A stretch of DNA of 64,000 nt from Mangrovibacterium marinum (GTDB lineage: Bacteria; Bacteroidota; Bacteroidia; Bacteroidales; Prolixibacteraceae). A program made the position numbers and the translations under genes. The DNA is taken from assembly GCF_003046625.1 (NCBI RefSeq), contig NZ_QAAD01000001.1, positions 124,001-188,000 on the forward strand, given 5' to 3'. Of this stretch, positions 1 to 10,026 are shown in pieces. A model generated the notes under the pieces. It saw only the letters and a program-made list of their open reading frames with translations. It had not been told where the DNA came from and ran no database searches. The stretch's first letter is position 1. Every line of letters begins with the position of its first letter.

Positions 1-1157
1 TGAAAGCCGAAAACAACAGGATTAAAGCCAAAGGAGCAACTTATCATACAATCCTTATCCCTTCCTGTGAATATATTCCGCTTGAGAGTATGCAAAAGCT
101 AAAAGAACTGGCCGAAAGCGGTGCAACAGTTATCTTCCAGGACTCACTGCCGATGGATGTCCCCGGAGCCGGCAAGCTGAAAGAACGCCAACAAGCCTAC
201 GAAGAATTGCTAAACAGCATTCAATTCAACAGCGAAGAAGGTATTGATGTCGCATCAGTTGGCGAAGGACGTTTCATGCGCAATCAGGATGTTTTATCGA
301 TGCTGAAAAAGCAAGCGGTTTATCCGGAACAACTGGCCAGTGAAGGACTTTGGTTTAACCGGGTGAAACGTGACGAAGGAACCTGCTATTTCATCTGCAA
401 CTGGAGCGACAAAGTGGTCGATCAGTGGGTGAAAATCGAATCATCGGGCGAAGAAGCCGCTTGGTTCAACCCCATGAACCGGGCGATCGGGAAAGCAGAG
501 GTGAAAAAAATCTCGGCCAGCCAGTCAGAAGTTTACCTTCAACTGCAACCAGGCGAAACCTTAATTCTGCAATGGTATCCGTACAGTTTCGACCTGGATA
601 ACTACCCGGTTTACGAGCAAAATAAAACACAAACCGAATTGGCCGGAGAATGGACCGTTTCCTTCATCCACGGAGGTCCAACACTACCGGCAACCTTCAC
701 AACCGAAAAACTGCAATCGTGGCCCGAGATCTCGGACGAGCTGAAAGTGTTCTCCGGAACGGCTTCGTATAAAACCCAATTTGCAAAACCAGCAGGAGCA
801 GCCGCCGGCTACCGACTGGATTTGGGAGAAGTTTACCAATCAGCAAAAGTGATTCTGAACGGCGAAGAATTACAGACGCTTTACGGACCAACTTACAGCC
901 TGATCATTCCTTCTGAAAAACTAAAAGACAGTAACGAATTGGAAATCCGCGTGTCGAACCTCATGGCAAACCGGATGATTGAGATGGATAAAGAGGGCGG
1001 TCAATACAAGAAATTTTACAATACCAATTTCGCCGCTCACGAACGCGAAAACCGTGGTGCTGACGGACTGTTTTCTGCTGCGGCCTGGGAGCCACTTCCT
1101 TCCGGATTGGTTGGGCCCGTTTCTCTGTCAGCTATGCAACTGAAATCCGTGAACTAA
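1..1157 (+). CDS. GH106-like alpha-L-rhamnosidase, C-terminal part (5' truncated by window)
   Basis: The reading frame is open from base 3 to the stop at 1157, so the gene starts upstream of the window and the first in-frame ATG (base 90) is internal. About 384 residues are visible. The first part has the helix/strand pattern of the region following the catalytic barrel in GH106 proteins. The last ~170 residues look like a galactose-binding-type beta-sandwich (YRLDLGEVYQSAKVILNGEEL region). GH106 enzymes release terminal alpha-L-rhamnose from pectic chains. The next gene starts 1 nt after the stop, so the two are co-transcribed. The catalytic part is not visible, so the family call rests on overall resemblance and on the rhamnogalacturonan neighbours. 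Confidence 0.7.
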   Translation, partial: KAENNRIKAKGATYHTILIPSCEYIPLESMQKLKELAESGATVIFQDSLPMDVPGAGKLKERQQAYEELLNSIQFNSEEGIDVASVGEGRFMRNQDVLSMLKKQAVYPEQLASEGLWFNRVKRDEGTCYFICNWSDKVVDQWVKIESSGEEAAWFNPMNRAIGKAEVKKISASQSEVYLQLQPGETLILQWYPYSFDLDNYPVYEQNKTQTELAGEWTVSFIHGGPTLPATFTTEKLQSWPEISDELKVFSGTASYKTQFAKPAGAAAGYRLDLGEVYQSAKVILNGEELQTLYGPTYSLIIPSEKLKDSNELEIRVSNLMANRMIEMDKEGGQYKKFYNTNFAAHERENRGADGLFSAAAWEPLPSGLVGPVSLSAMQLKSVN

Positions 1158-1158
1158 G

Positions 1159-3306
1159 ATGATTCAACCAAAAACCATAATGGTTGTTGCACTGGCTCTG
1201 CTATTCGGCGCTTTCGGATGCGTTGAAAAACCAGCAGCAAAGATTGACCGCCATGCGTTGGTGACAAGAAATAACGTGACTGTTGAAGGCTTCGATTCGC
1301 TGGCAAGCCTTTCGGTTGGTAACGGCAACTTCGCCTTCACCACCGACCTCACAGGTTTGCAAACATTTTACAGCGAATACGAAAACGGGGTGCCGCTCGG
1401 AACGCAGAGCAACTGGGGATGGAACAGCAACCCCAATACCGAAAATTATCAATGGTCGGAGACCTTGAAATACTGGGATGTTCAGGGACGCGAGGTTCCC
1501 TACCGTCACCAAATAAAAGACAATCCCCGAAAAAACGCAGCCTGCAATTATTTCCGTGAAAACCCGCACCGTCTTCACCTCGGAATGGTTGGGCTGAAAT
1601 TGAACAAAGCGGATGGAACGCCTGCAGTTATCGATGATATCAAAAATGCAAGCCACAAACTGGATCTGTGGACCGGCAAAATTACCAGCCATTTTGAATT
1701 CGAAGGTGAACCGGTAACCGTTGAAACCTACTGCAACCAGGATCAAGATCAAATTTCTGCTCATATTGAATCCCCTTTGATCGCAAAGGGGCAATTGGCT
1801 GTTCAATGGAAATTCCCGGCAGCAGTAGCCGAGAACACGCATGCCGGTTACGACTTCAACTCGCCTGAAAAACACCAGTCTGTTTTAGAAGAGAATGGCG
1901 GCAACGAAGCGAAAATCCATCGCCAACTGGACGCCGACAGTTACGAGCTTGCCTTAAACTGGACAGGCGACGCCAAACTGAGTGAGGCTGAACCACACAC
2001 CTTCGTGCTTCAACCAACCTCTGGCGAAAGCCTGGAAGTGAACTGCCTGTTTGCTCCGGAAGTGGGTGACAAAACTTTAGCAGACTTTACAGCAACCAAA
2101 GCCAACAACGAAGAAAAATGGCCGACTTTCTGGCAATCGGGCGGCGCTGTTGATTTCTCAGCTTGTAGCGATCCACGAGCCAAAGAACTGGAACGCAGAA
2201 CGGTACTTTCGCAATACCTGATCCAGATTCAGAGTTCCGGAAATCTGCCACCGGCCGAAACCGGATTGACTTACAACAGCTGGTATGGCAAATTCCACCT
2301 GGAAATGCACTGGTGGCACATTGCGCATTTTGCGCAGTGGAACCGTCCCGAGTACATGCTTGAACAAATGGACTACTACAACAAAATATATGACAAGTCG
2401 CTTCAAACGGCAGAAGCCCAGGGATACAAAGGTGTGCGCTGGCCAAAAATGATTGGCCCCGACGGTGAAAACAGTCCCTCCTCGGTTGGTTCATATCTCA
2501 TCTGGCAACAGCCGCACATCATTTGGTTTGCCGAACAAATGTATCGCGCCAATCCAACTGAGGAGACAATCGAAAAATATAAGAAATTGGTATTCGCAAC
2601 TGCTGATTTCATGGCCGACTTCCCTGTTTGGAATGGAGAGCAACAACAATACAACCTGGAGCCTCCACTCATTCCAGCGCAAGAGCATTGGAATCGGGAA
2701 ACAACTGAAAACCCACCATTTGAACTGGCCTATTGGCACTGGGCACTTACCGTTGCCAACGATTGGAAAGAACGTGCCGGCGAAACGAAGGATGACAAAT
2801 GGGAAGACGTTCGTCTGAAGCTGGCGAAGCCCGATCAGGCAGATGGCGTTTACCTCGGCATTCAGGGTGCAACCGACTCCTACACCAATATGGAGTTGAT
2901 GGAAGATCACCCGGTTGTGTTAGGCGCCTACGGCATCCTGCCGGCCTGGGACAAAATCGATCCGGAGGTGATGCGCAAAACGATGCATGTTATCGCTGAG
3001 CGTTGGGACTGGCCCTCGACCTGGGGCTGGGATTACCCGATGGCTGCCATGTCGGCCATCCGTTTAAACGAGCCGGAACTGGCGCTCGAATTCTTGTTGA
3101 AAGACGTTCAAAAAAATACTTACCTGAAAAACGGCCACAATTATCAGAGCGAACGCTTACGGATTTATCTGCCGGGGAACGGCGGGTTCCTGACAACCAT
3201 CGCCATGATGTGTGCCGGTTGGGATGGATGTACTGAAAAAAATCCGGGTTTCCCGAAAGACGGGAAGTGGGATGTGAAATGGGAAGATCTGAGCCCGATG
3301 TTTTAA
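1159..3306 (+). CDS. Six-hairpin glycosidase-like lipoprotein, rhamnogalacturonan operon
   Basis: 715 residues. The N-terminus is a lipoprotein signal with lipobox LFGAFGC (Cys21), so the protein is probably surface or periplasmic. An N-terminal beta-rich part (residues about 35-320, starting with a LSVGNGNFAF motif) precedes an aromatic-rich, mostly helical part (about 330-715: WYGKFHLEMHWWH, WGWDYPMAAM, YLPGNGGFLTTIAMMCAGWDG). That layout resembles (alpha/alpha)6 six-hairpin glycosidases of the GH65/GH95 type. I cannot assign a CAZy family. Its place between GH106-like and GH2 genes suggests it removes a side chain or terminal sugar from rhamnogalacturonan. It begins 1 nt after the upstream stop, which implies translational coupling. 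Confidence 0.6.
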   Translation: MIQPKTIMVVALALLFGAFGCVEKPAAKIDRHALVTRNNVTVEGFDSLASLSVGNGNFAFTTDLTGLQTFYSEYENGVPLGTQSNWGWNSNPNTENYQWSETLKYWDVQGREVPYRHQIKDNPRKNAACNYFRENPHRLHLGMVGLKLNKADGTPAVIDDIKNASHKLDLWTGKITSHFEFEGEPVTVETYCNQDQDQISAHIESPLIAKGQLAVQWKFPAAVAENTHAGYDFNSPEKHQSVLEENGGNEAKIHRQLDADSYELALNWTGDAKLSEAEPHTFVLQPTSGESLEVNCLFAPEVGDKTLADFTATKANNEEKWPTFWQSGGAVDFSACSDPRAKELERRTVLSQYLIQIQSSGNLPPAETGLTYNSWYGKFHLEMHWWHIAHFAQWNRPEYMLEQMDYYNKIYDKSLQTAEAQGYKGVRWPKMIGPDGENSPSSVGSYLIWQQPHIIWFAEQMYRANPTEETIEKYKKLVFATADFMADFPVWNGEQQQYNLEPPLIPAQEHWNRETTENPPFELAYWHWALTVANDWKERAGETKDDKWEDVRLKLAKPDQADGVYLGIQGATDSYTNMELMEDHPVVLGAYGILPAWDKIDPEVMRKTMHVIAERWDWPSTWGWDYPMAAMSAIRLNEPELALEFLLKDVQKNTYLKNGHNYQSERLRIYLPGNGGFLTTIAMMCAGWDGCTEKNPGFPKDGKWDVKWEDLSPMF

Positions 3307-3334
3307 CAACGTTCAACGAAAACTAAAACTAATA

Positions 3335-6235
3335 ATGAAGACTTACTTTTTTCTGGCTTTTTTACTACTACTAACTAACTACTCGATTGATTTGTCAGCA
3401 CAAGACCGGAAGGAGACGATGTTTCTTTCCGGCACTGACAACGAAAACACAGCAACCTGGGACTTTTTCTGCACCTCGGGTCGGAAAAGCGGTGTTTGGT
3501 CAAAAATTGAAGTTCCCTCGCACTGGGAACAGCAAGGTTTTGGCGAATACGACTACGGCCGCGATTACCGAACCTACGGTAAAAAGTTCAAGTTCGCCGA
3601 CGAAACCGGCATCTACAAACACAGCTTCACGGTTCCGGAAAATTGGAAAGACAAAGACATCTTCATCGTATTCGACGGATCGATGACTGATTCCGAAGTG
3701 AAGGTCAACGGCGAGCTGGCTGGCCCGATCCATCAGGGATCTTTCTACCAGTTCCGCTACAACATTAGCGACAAACTAAAAGCCGGTGAAAACGAACTGG
3801 AAGTTACCGTTCACAAAAACTCCGCAAATGCATCGGTGAACCGTGCCGAACGTTACGCCGACTACTGGATCTTCGGAGGCATTTTCCGTCCGGTTTACTT
3901 AGAAGCTTTTCCAAAATCGTATATCGAACGTGTTGCCATTGCAGCTAAAGCAGACGGCTCGTTCAGCATGGATGCTTTCCCGGTAAATGCGCAAAAGAAA
4001 CAGTCAATTTATGCCGAAATCATTGATGCTGACGGAGCGGTGGTGAAAACCTGCGAAACGAAAATCAGCCCGAAAGACTCATTGGTGACATTGAGTTGTC
4101 AAGTTGATAACCCGGCTACCTGGACTTCGGAAACACCAAATCGTTATTCCGTAAAAGTTAGCCTGAAAGAAGGAAACAACACAAAATACGAGCTGAACGA
4201 AAAATTCGGTTTCCGTACGATCGAAATCCGCCAGGGAGACGGAATTTATGTGAATGGCGTGAAAATCAAAATCAAAGGGATCAACCGCCACGTATTCTGG
4301 CCCGAAACCGGCCGTTGCAGCAACGCCCGCATCGACCTGAACGATGTAAAGCTGATGAAAGAAATGAACCTGAATGCCGTGCGTTGTGCTCACTACCCCC
4401 CGGACAAGAGCTTCCTCAACTTCTGCGACTCACTGGGCCTGTATGTGTTGGATGAATTGGCTGGCTGGCAAAATGCGTACGACACCGAATCGGGTAGCAA
4501 GTTGGTTCGCGAGATGGTGATCCACGATGTAAACCACCCGTCTATCATCTTGTGGAGCAACGGAAACGAAGGCGGCACCAACAAAGAGCTGGACGACGAT
4601 TTCGATATTTACGATCCATCGAAACGCCCGGTCATTCATGCCCACCACAAACCGGGAAACGACTACAACGGCATCGACTGTAACCACTACGAAAACTACT
4701 ACAGCACAAAAAAAATATTGGAAGACAAGTTGATTTACATGCCAACTGAATTCCTGCATGCACAGGACGATGGTGGCGCTGCTGCCAGCCTGGCCGACTT
4801 TTGGGAACTGCACTGGAACTCGAAACTGGGTGCCGGCGGTTTCATCTGGAACTTCTCCGACGAAGGTATCGTTCGCACCGACCTGGACAACGCCATTGAT
4901 GTAAACCGGGTAAATGCTCCCGACGGCGTACTCGGGCCGCATCGCGAAAAAGAAGGTAGCTACTATGCGCTGCGTCAAATCTACAGCCCGGTAAAGATTG
5001 ACCTCAAGAAACTGCCAGGCGATTTCGACGGGACGATTGCCGTTGAAAACCGCTTCCACTTTACCAACCTCAACGAATGCAAATTCACCTGGGAGCTGGT
5101 CAACTTCGTACAACCCGAAGTTCGCGAAGCCGGTCACAAAGTAATGGCCAACGGAACGGCAACAGCACCCGACGTTGCTCCGGTATCCAAAGGAGAATTG
5201 AAGCTAAATTTACCTTCAGACTATAAAAAATACGACGGCTTGTACCTCCGAGCCTTCGACCAACACGGAAACGAACTGTACTGCTGGAGCTGGAAAACAA
5301 ACGGCAACCGCAAAGAGGTTCTGAAACTCGTAGAGAAATCGCTGGGCGAAGACGAAAAAGCACTGTTGGAAGAACTGAAAGCACAAGGTGTTGAAGAAGA
5401 CAACATTCTGCCGATTGAGCAGCAAAAAGGAGATGACTCCGGCCTCAGCTCAAAAGTTGAGCTGACCGAAGACGAAGAGCAAGTGATCCTAAAAGCATCG
5501 GGAATTGCCGTAAGCTTCAGCAAAAAAAATGGAACAATCCTGAAAGTCACCAACGACTTTGGTTTGCCAATTCCGTTCGGCAATGGTCCTGTTTTGGTGA
5601 GCGGCAACGCTGAATTAACAGGTGTGAGCCATCACGAAGCAGAGGGCGCACAAGTATTGGAAATGACTTACAGCGGCGACATCAAAAAACTGAGTTGGAC
5701 CATGTACACCAGCGGCTGGTTGGAGCTGAACTATGAATACCAGGTTGCCGACAAGCAACTGTTTACCGGTATCACCTTCAGCTTTCCCGAGTCGGACATC
5801 ATCAGCGCGAAGTGGCTGGGCGATGGTCCTGCGCATGTTTGGAAAAACCGCCTGCAAGGAGGCCAGCTGGACGTTTACCAACGTTTGTACAACACCATTC
5901 TGCCTGCGACAAACAGCTGGGGCGACCAATTCAAAGGGTATTATGCCGACGTTAGCTGGATGGAGTTCAACACGGTTCACGGCAAATTCACCGTTGTTGC
6001 GCAGGAGCCGGATCTGTTCGTGCGCCTGTTCAGCTTCTACGGCATTTCAGGTCCTGAAAATTACCCGCAACTGCCGGCAGGCGACATCAGCTTCCTGGAC
6101 GGCATTCCTCCAATCGGAACAAAACTGGCCATGGGTATCAGCAACGACACCTGGAACCTGGGGCCATCCGGCGAATTGAATGTGATGGAAAAACCGGTTA
6201 ACCGCACCCTCTATTTCTATTTTGGATTGAGATAA
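3335..6235 (+). CDS. GH2 family glycoside hydrolase (beta-galactosidase/beta-glucuronidase type)
   Basis: 966 residues with a type I signal peptide ending near LSAQ (residues 1-22). The order is that of GH2: an N-terminal sugar-binding jelly roll (SHWEQQGFGEYDYG), an immunoglobulin-like domain, and a TIM barrel starting near KIKGINRHVFWPETG. The acid/base is visible in WSNGNEGG (Glu412) and the likely nucleophile in YMPTEF (Glu472). RCAHYPPDKSFLNFCDSLGLYVLDE is the usual GH2 active-site strand. The C-terminal ~350 residues carry extra beta domains including a DUF4981/bgal_small-like part. In a rhamnogalacturonan operon it most likely removes beta-galactosyl or beta-glucuronyl side chains; substrate is not decidable from sequence alone. 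Confidence 0.85.
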   Translation: MKTYFFLAFLLLLTNYSIDLSAQDRKETMFLSGTDNENTATWDFFCTSGRKSGVWSKIEVPSHWEQQGFGEYDYGRDYRTYGKKFKFADETGIYKHSFTVPENWKDKDIFIVFDGSMTDSEVKVNGELAGPIHQGSFYQFRYNISDKLKAGENELEVTVHKNSANASVNRAERYADYWIFGGIFRPVYLEAFPKSYIERVAIAAKADGSFSMDAFPVNAQKKQSIYAEIIDADGAVVKTCETKISPKDSLVTLSCQVDNPATWTSETPNRYSVKVSLKEGNNTKYELNEKFGFRTIEIRQGDGIYVNGVKIKIKGINRHVFWPETGRCSNARIDLNDVKLMKEMNLNAVRCAHYPPDKSFLNFCDSLGLYVLDELAGWQNAYDTESGSKLVREMVIHDVNHPSIILWSNGNEGGTNKELDDDFDIYDPSKRPVIHAHHKPGNDYNGIDCNHYENYYSTKKILEDKLIYMPTEFLHAQDDGGAAASLADFWELHWNSKLGAGGFIWNFSDEGIVRTDLDNAIDVNRVNAPDGVLGPHREKEGSYYALRQIYSPVKIDLKKLPGDFDGTIAVENRFHFTNLNECKFTWELVNFVQPEVREAGHKVMANGTATAPDVAPVSKGELKLNLPSDYKKYDGLYLRAFDQHGNELYCWSWKTNGNRKEVLKLVEKSLGEDEKALLEELKAQGVEEDNILPIEQQKGDDSGLSSKVELTEDEEQVILKASGIAVSFSKKNGTILKVTNDFGLPIPFGNGPVLVSGNAELTGVSHHEAEGAQVLEMTYSGDIKKLSWTMYTSGWLELNYEYQVADKQLFTGITFSFPESDIISAKWLGDGPAHVWKNRLQGGQLDVYQRLYNTILPATNSWGDQFKGYYADVSWMEFNTVHGKFTVVAQEPDLFVRLFSFYGISGPENYPQLPAGDISFLDGIPPIGTKLAMGISNDTWNLGPSGELNVMEKPVNRTLYFYFGLR

Positions 6236-6244
6236 ACAAGCTTA

Positions 6245-6275
6245 TTGAGGGTTTGACTTCGAGTCAAGCCCTCAA
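6245..6275 (+). terminator. Strong intergenic hairpin after GH2
   Basis: TTGAGGG at 6245-6251 pairs with CCCTCAA at 6269-6275, and TTGACT with AGTCAA inside it; a T/G wobble joins the two into a stem of about 14 bp with a tiny loop. No T-run follows, so it may be an mRNA-stabilising or processing hairpin inside the operon rather than a true terminator. The rest of the 282-nt gap to the next gene shows nothing else I can name. Confidence 0.5.
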
Positions 6276-6517
6276 CGTTGTCATAAACGACTCGCTCGTC
6301 GCGGAATTCGTGCAGCCTCCTGCCCCGACACACTAAAAAAATACGGACGCTTCGAACGGCCAAAATCCGGATGTAACAGACTAAGCCCACCTATTTATTT
6401 GTAACTTCACAAGGTGGAAAATACCAAACCGCATCGCCGTTTGTGTTCAGAATAACAAATCAAACAATACTTCAAACAGCAAACAATAAGGGCCTGGCCC
6501 AATTAAAAACCAAAAAG

Positions 6518-8041
6518 ATGATACGTTTATTAACCCTTAGTTTACTCGTAATTTTATTGACAAACTGTCAAAGCAAGAGAGAGAGACAAGATGAAGGCAT
6601 CACTGGAAAAACCAGTCTTTACATTATTGGTGACTCGACCGTAAAACATGGTCGCGGTGACGGTGCTTCCGGCCGCTGGGGTTGGGGTGATCCCATTCAA
6701 CAGTATTTCGACACAGCTAAAATCAACATTGAAAATCATGCGCTTGGCGGCACCAGCAGCCGCTCGTTCCGCAGCAAAGGTTTGTGGGATGAGGTGCTTC
6801 GGAAATTGCAACCGGGAGATTACGTCTTAATGCAGTTCGGGCACAACGATGCCGGCCCGATCAACGATACCATCCGTGCCCGCGGAACCTTCAAAGGTAT
6901 TGGCGAGGAAACCGAAGAAATCGACAACATGCTGACCGGCGAACACGAGATCGTTCACTCGTATGGTTGGTACATTCGTCAATACATCAACGAAGCGAAA
7001 GCGAAAGGCGCACATCCCGTCGTAATTGCCCCCATCCCGCGTAATGTTTGGAAAGATGGCAAGGTGGGACGTAATGATGAGAGCTACGGTAAATGGGCTA
7101 AAGAAATTGCAGAGCTCGAAGAAGTACCATTCATCGACCTAAATGCCAAAATGGCTGATGTTCTGGATTCGCTGGGCGAGACCAAAGTAACCGGAACTTA
7201 TTTTTGGGACTGGGATCACACGCACACGACTGCTAAAGGAGCATTATTATCAGCGAGTAAAGTTGTTGAAGGTCTAAAAGAGCTGGACGACTGCTGGCTG
7301 AAAGACTACCTGCTTGATAACCCGCTGATCAACTTCCCGGTGAAAAAGAAAGTCTTCATCATTGGCGACTCAACTGTCGCAAAGGGACAAGATCCGATTG
7401 TTGGGTGGGGCGTTGAACTGCCGCAGTTTTTTGATACGAGCCGTGTTGAAATCATCAACAAAGCCCGTGGTGGACGCAGCAGCCGCAGCTACCGTTACGA
7501 AGGTCTGTGGGATGAAGTATTGGCCCAACTCGGCAAAGGCGACTTCCTGTTGATGCAGTTTGGCCATAACGATGGCGGAAAAATCGACGAACCCAAATAC
7601 CGTGGCTCGCTGCCCGGAATGGGCGAAGAAACCCAGGAAGCTCACCGCGACAGCGCTGGTATCGAAGTCGTTCACACTTACGGCTGGTATATGAAAAAAT
7701 ACATCTCGGAAGCCAAAGCCAAAGGTGCCACGCCAATCGTGATCAGCATGATTCCACGCAACATCTGGAAAGACGGCAAGGTTGAAAGAGCTACCGGTTC
7801 GTACGGAAGCTGGGCGGCAGAAGCAGCGCAGGCAGAAGACGCATTCTTCATCAATCTGAATGAAGAAGTTGCCGAAGAATACGAAGCCATGGGACCAGAC
7901 ATCGTCAAAAAGTTTTTCCCGAAAGACCACACCCATACCAACGATGCAGGCGCGAAATTAAACGCGTTGACTCTGGCAAAAGAAATAAAAGATATGCGCG
8001 AGTGCCCGTTGTCCGGGTACGTGGAAATTCCGAAGAACTGA
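6518..8041 (+). CDS. Twin-domain CE12-like rhamnogalacturonan acetylesterase (SGNH hydrolase), lipoprotein
   Basis: 507 residues from ATG 6518, chosen because it starts a clean lipoprotein signal (lipobox LLTNC); an upstream ATG at 6443 adds 25 residues with no signal character. Two complete SGNH hydrolase domains follow in tandem. The first has GDSTV (Ser40), GGTSSRSF, QFGHND and DHTH (Asp233/His236). The second has GDSTV (Ser285), GGRSSRSY, QFGHND and DHTH (Asp470/His473). All catalytic blocks are intact in both halves, so both may be active. CE12 enzymes remove acetyl groups from rhamnogalacturonan galacturonate, opening the backbone to the PL11 lyase encoded next door. Usual CE12 proteins have one such domain, so this is an internal duplication. 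Confidence 0.85.
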   Translation: MIRLLTLSLLVILLTNCQSKRERQDEGITGKTSLYIIGDSTVKHGRGDGASGRWGWGDPIQQYFDTAKINIENHALGGTSSRSFRSKGLWDEVLRKLQPGDYVLMQFGHNDAGPINDTIRARGTFKGIGEETEEIDNMLTGEHEIVHSYGWYIRQYINEAKAKGAHPVVIAPIPRNVWKDGKVGRNDESYGKWAKEIAELEEVPFIDLNAKMADVLDSLGETKVTGTYFWDWDHTHTTAKGALLSASKVVEGLKELDDCWLKDYLLDNPLINFPVKKKVFIIGDSTVAKGQDPIVGWGVELPQFFDTSRVEIINKARGGRSSRSYRYEGLWDEVLAQLGKGDFLLMQFGHNDGGKIDEPKYRGSLPGMGEETQEAHRDSAGIEVVHTYGWYMKKYISEAKAKGATPIVISMIPRNIWKDGKVERATGSYGSWAAEAAQAEDAFFINLNEEVAEEYEAMGPDIVKKFFPKDHTHTNDAGAKLNALTLAKEIKDMRECPLSGYVEIPKN

Positions 8042-8063
8042 TTTTTCCGACAAACCTACTACC

Positions 8064-9986
8064 ATGAAACAATTACTAACAATCCTTCTATTTGTCGTTG
8101 GGCTGACTACTACTCAAGCCCAGCGACAGATGGAATTTCTTAGCCGTGGACTTGTTGCCGTGCAGGCCGGACAAGACAGTGTTTTTGTGAGCTGGCGTTT
8201 GCTGGCTTCCGACGACGAGAACACCACCTTCAACCTGTACCGTCAAATCGGCAATAACAAGCCCGTTCAGATCAACGAGCAGCCGATTGACAAGGCGACT
8301 TCTTATCTGGATGTGGCCAAGCTCCCCGACACAAAAATTACCTACAGCTTAAATGCCGCCGTCAATGGTCGCGAGAATATTCACGACTGCAAATTCACCC
8401 TAAATAAATCGTCCGAAGGGAAAGCCTATTTCACCGTCCCGCTTCAAACTCCCCCGGGCTACTCACCGGGCGATGCATCGGCTGCTGATTTAGATGGCGA
8501 CGGCGACTACGAACTGGTCATCCATACGACTGGCAAAGGCCACGACAACAGCCACAATGGCCCGACCGATCCGCCTATTTTCCAGGCTTACAAGCTCGAC
8601 GGAACACTACTGTGGACCATCAACCTGGGCAAAAATATTCGCGAAGGTTCGCACTACACGCAATTCCTGGTGTACGACTTCGATGGCGATGGCCGGGCTG
8701 AAGTTGTGATGAAAACCGCCGATGGCAGTGTTGACGGAATGGGCAAAACCATTGGTGACTCCAAAGCCGACCACCGAAACGAGTTGGGCCATATTTTGGA
8801 AGGACCGGAGTACCTCACTGTCTTTGATGGAATGACCGGTGCAGAACTGGCAACTGTCCCTTATGAGCCGCGCCGCCACCCGACAAAAGCAGATCCAACG
8901 CCACAAGATCTGGCCAAAGTGTGGGGTGACGGACGAGGAAACCGCTCGGAACGCTATTTGGCTTGCGTGGCCTACCTGGATGGCATTCATCCGTCGATCG
9001 TGATGTGCCGGGGCTACTACACACGCGTCACCCTGGCAGCTTTTGACTGGCAAGGCGGAAAATTAACCAACCGCTGGCTGTTCGACAGTGACGACGGCAC
9101 ACCCGGAAACAGCGCTTTTCACGGACAAGGAAACCACAGCGTGAGCGTTGGTGATTTGGATGGTGACGGTTGCGACGAAATTGTTTACGGAGCCGCAGTG
9201 ATTGATAATGATGGCAAAGGTTTGTATTCAACCGGCTTGGGACACGCTGATGCTTTGCATTTTTCGGATCTCGACCCTACACACCCGGGACTGGAAGTTT
9301 TCAACATTCAGGAACGTTTTGACGATGCCGGCATGAACTTCCGCGACGCAAAAACCGGCGAAATACTGTGGAAAGTGGCTTCCGTTCACGCGGCGGAATC
9401 AGGTGGCGATAAAGGCGAAGGACCGGGCCGCGGCGTGGCCTTCAACGTCGACCCGCGCTACCCCGGAAACGAATGCTGGGCCTTTGGTGCCGGCATCGAC
9501 GGGATGTGGAATGCCCAAGGTAAAAAGATCAGCGAGACAACGCCACGCAGCTGCAACTTTGCCGTTTGGTGGGACGGCGATCTGCTTCGCGAACTGCTCG
9601 ACCGCAACCGCGTGATGAAATGGGACTGGAAAAACGAACAGTTGGTGACTTTGCTGGAGGCCGACGGCTGCTGGAGCAACAACGGTACAAAATCAACTCC
9701 GGTGCTCAGCGCCGACCTGTTTGGCGACTGGCGCGAGGAAGTTATCCTGCGCACACGCGACAACCAATCACTGCGAATTTATACGACAACCATCCCGACA
9801 ACACATCGTTTTGTAACACTGATGCAAGACCCGATTTACCGGTTAAGCATTGCCTGGCAAAATGTGGGCTACAACCAACCGCCGCATCCTGGTTTTTATA
9901 TCGGTGATGAAATGAAAGCGCCCGAAAAAACAAACTTCAAACTGGTGAAATACCAGCGTGATGAATCCGGCAACCGGGGCAATTAA
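8064..9986 (+). CDS. PL11 rhamnogalacturonan endolyase
   Basis: 640 residues with a type I signal peptide (cleavage near TQAQ). The mature protein opens with the PL11 start (EFLSRGLVAVQ, then SWRLLASDDENTTFNLYR) and carries repeated acidic calcium-binding loops of a beta-propeller: DLDGDGDYE, DFDGDGRAE and DLDGDGCDE. The conserved central stretch GRGNRSERYLACVAYLDG and the C-terminal block YRLSIAWQNVGYNQPPHPGFY are typical. PL11 enzymes cut the rhamnose-alpha-1,4-galacturonate bond of rhamnogalacturonan I by beta-elimination, leaving unsaturated ends that the GH105 enzyme at 11404 can remove. It is 22 nt downstream of the CE12 gene, in the same operon. Confidence 0.92.
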   Translation: MKQLLTILLFVVGLTTTQAQRQMEFLSRGLVAVQAGQDSVFVSWRLLASDDENTTFNLYRQIGNNKPVQINEQPIDKATSYLDVAKLPDTKITYSLNAAVNGRENIHDCKFTLNKSSEGKAYFTVPLQTPPGYSPGDASAADLDGDGDYELVIHTTGKGHDNSHNGPTDPPIFQAYKLDGTLLWTINLGKNIREGSHYTQFLVYDFDGDGRAEVVMKTADGSVDGMGKTIGDSKADHRNELGHILEGPEYLTVFDGMTGAELATVPYEPRRHPTKADPTPQDLAKVWGDGRGNRSERYLACVAYLDGIHPSIVMCRGYYTRVTLAAFDWQGGKLTNRWLFDSDDGTPGNSAFHGQGNHSVSVGDLDGDGCDEIVYGAAVIDNDGKGLYSTGLGHADALHFSDLDPTHPGLEVFNIQERFDDAGMNFRDAKTGEILWKVASVHAAESGGDKGEGPGRGVAFNVDPRYPGNECWAFGAGIDGMWNAQGKKISETTPRSCNFAVWWDGDLLRELLDRNRVMKWDWKNEQLVTLLEADGCWSNNGTKSTPVLSADLFGDWREEVILRTRDNQSLRIYTTTIPTTHRFVTLMQDPIYRLSIAWQNVGYNQPPHPGFYIGDEMKAPEKTNFKLVKYQRDESGNRGN

Positions 9987-10026
9987 GTAAAGGTGAAACA
10001 AACGAATCAGATAAAAACAACTACTC

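Noticed and set aside
4430-5137. Minus-strand 235-codon frame opposite the GH2 gene
   Set aside because: It is the antisense shadow of a strongly supported GH2 gene and has no recognisable motifs.
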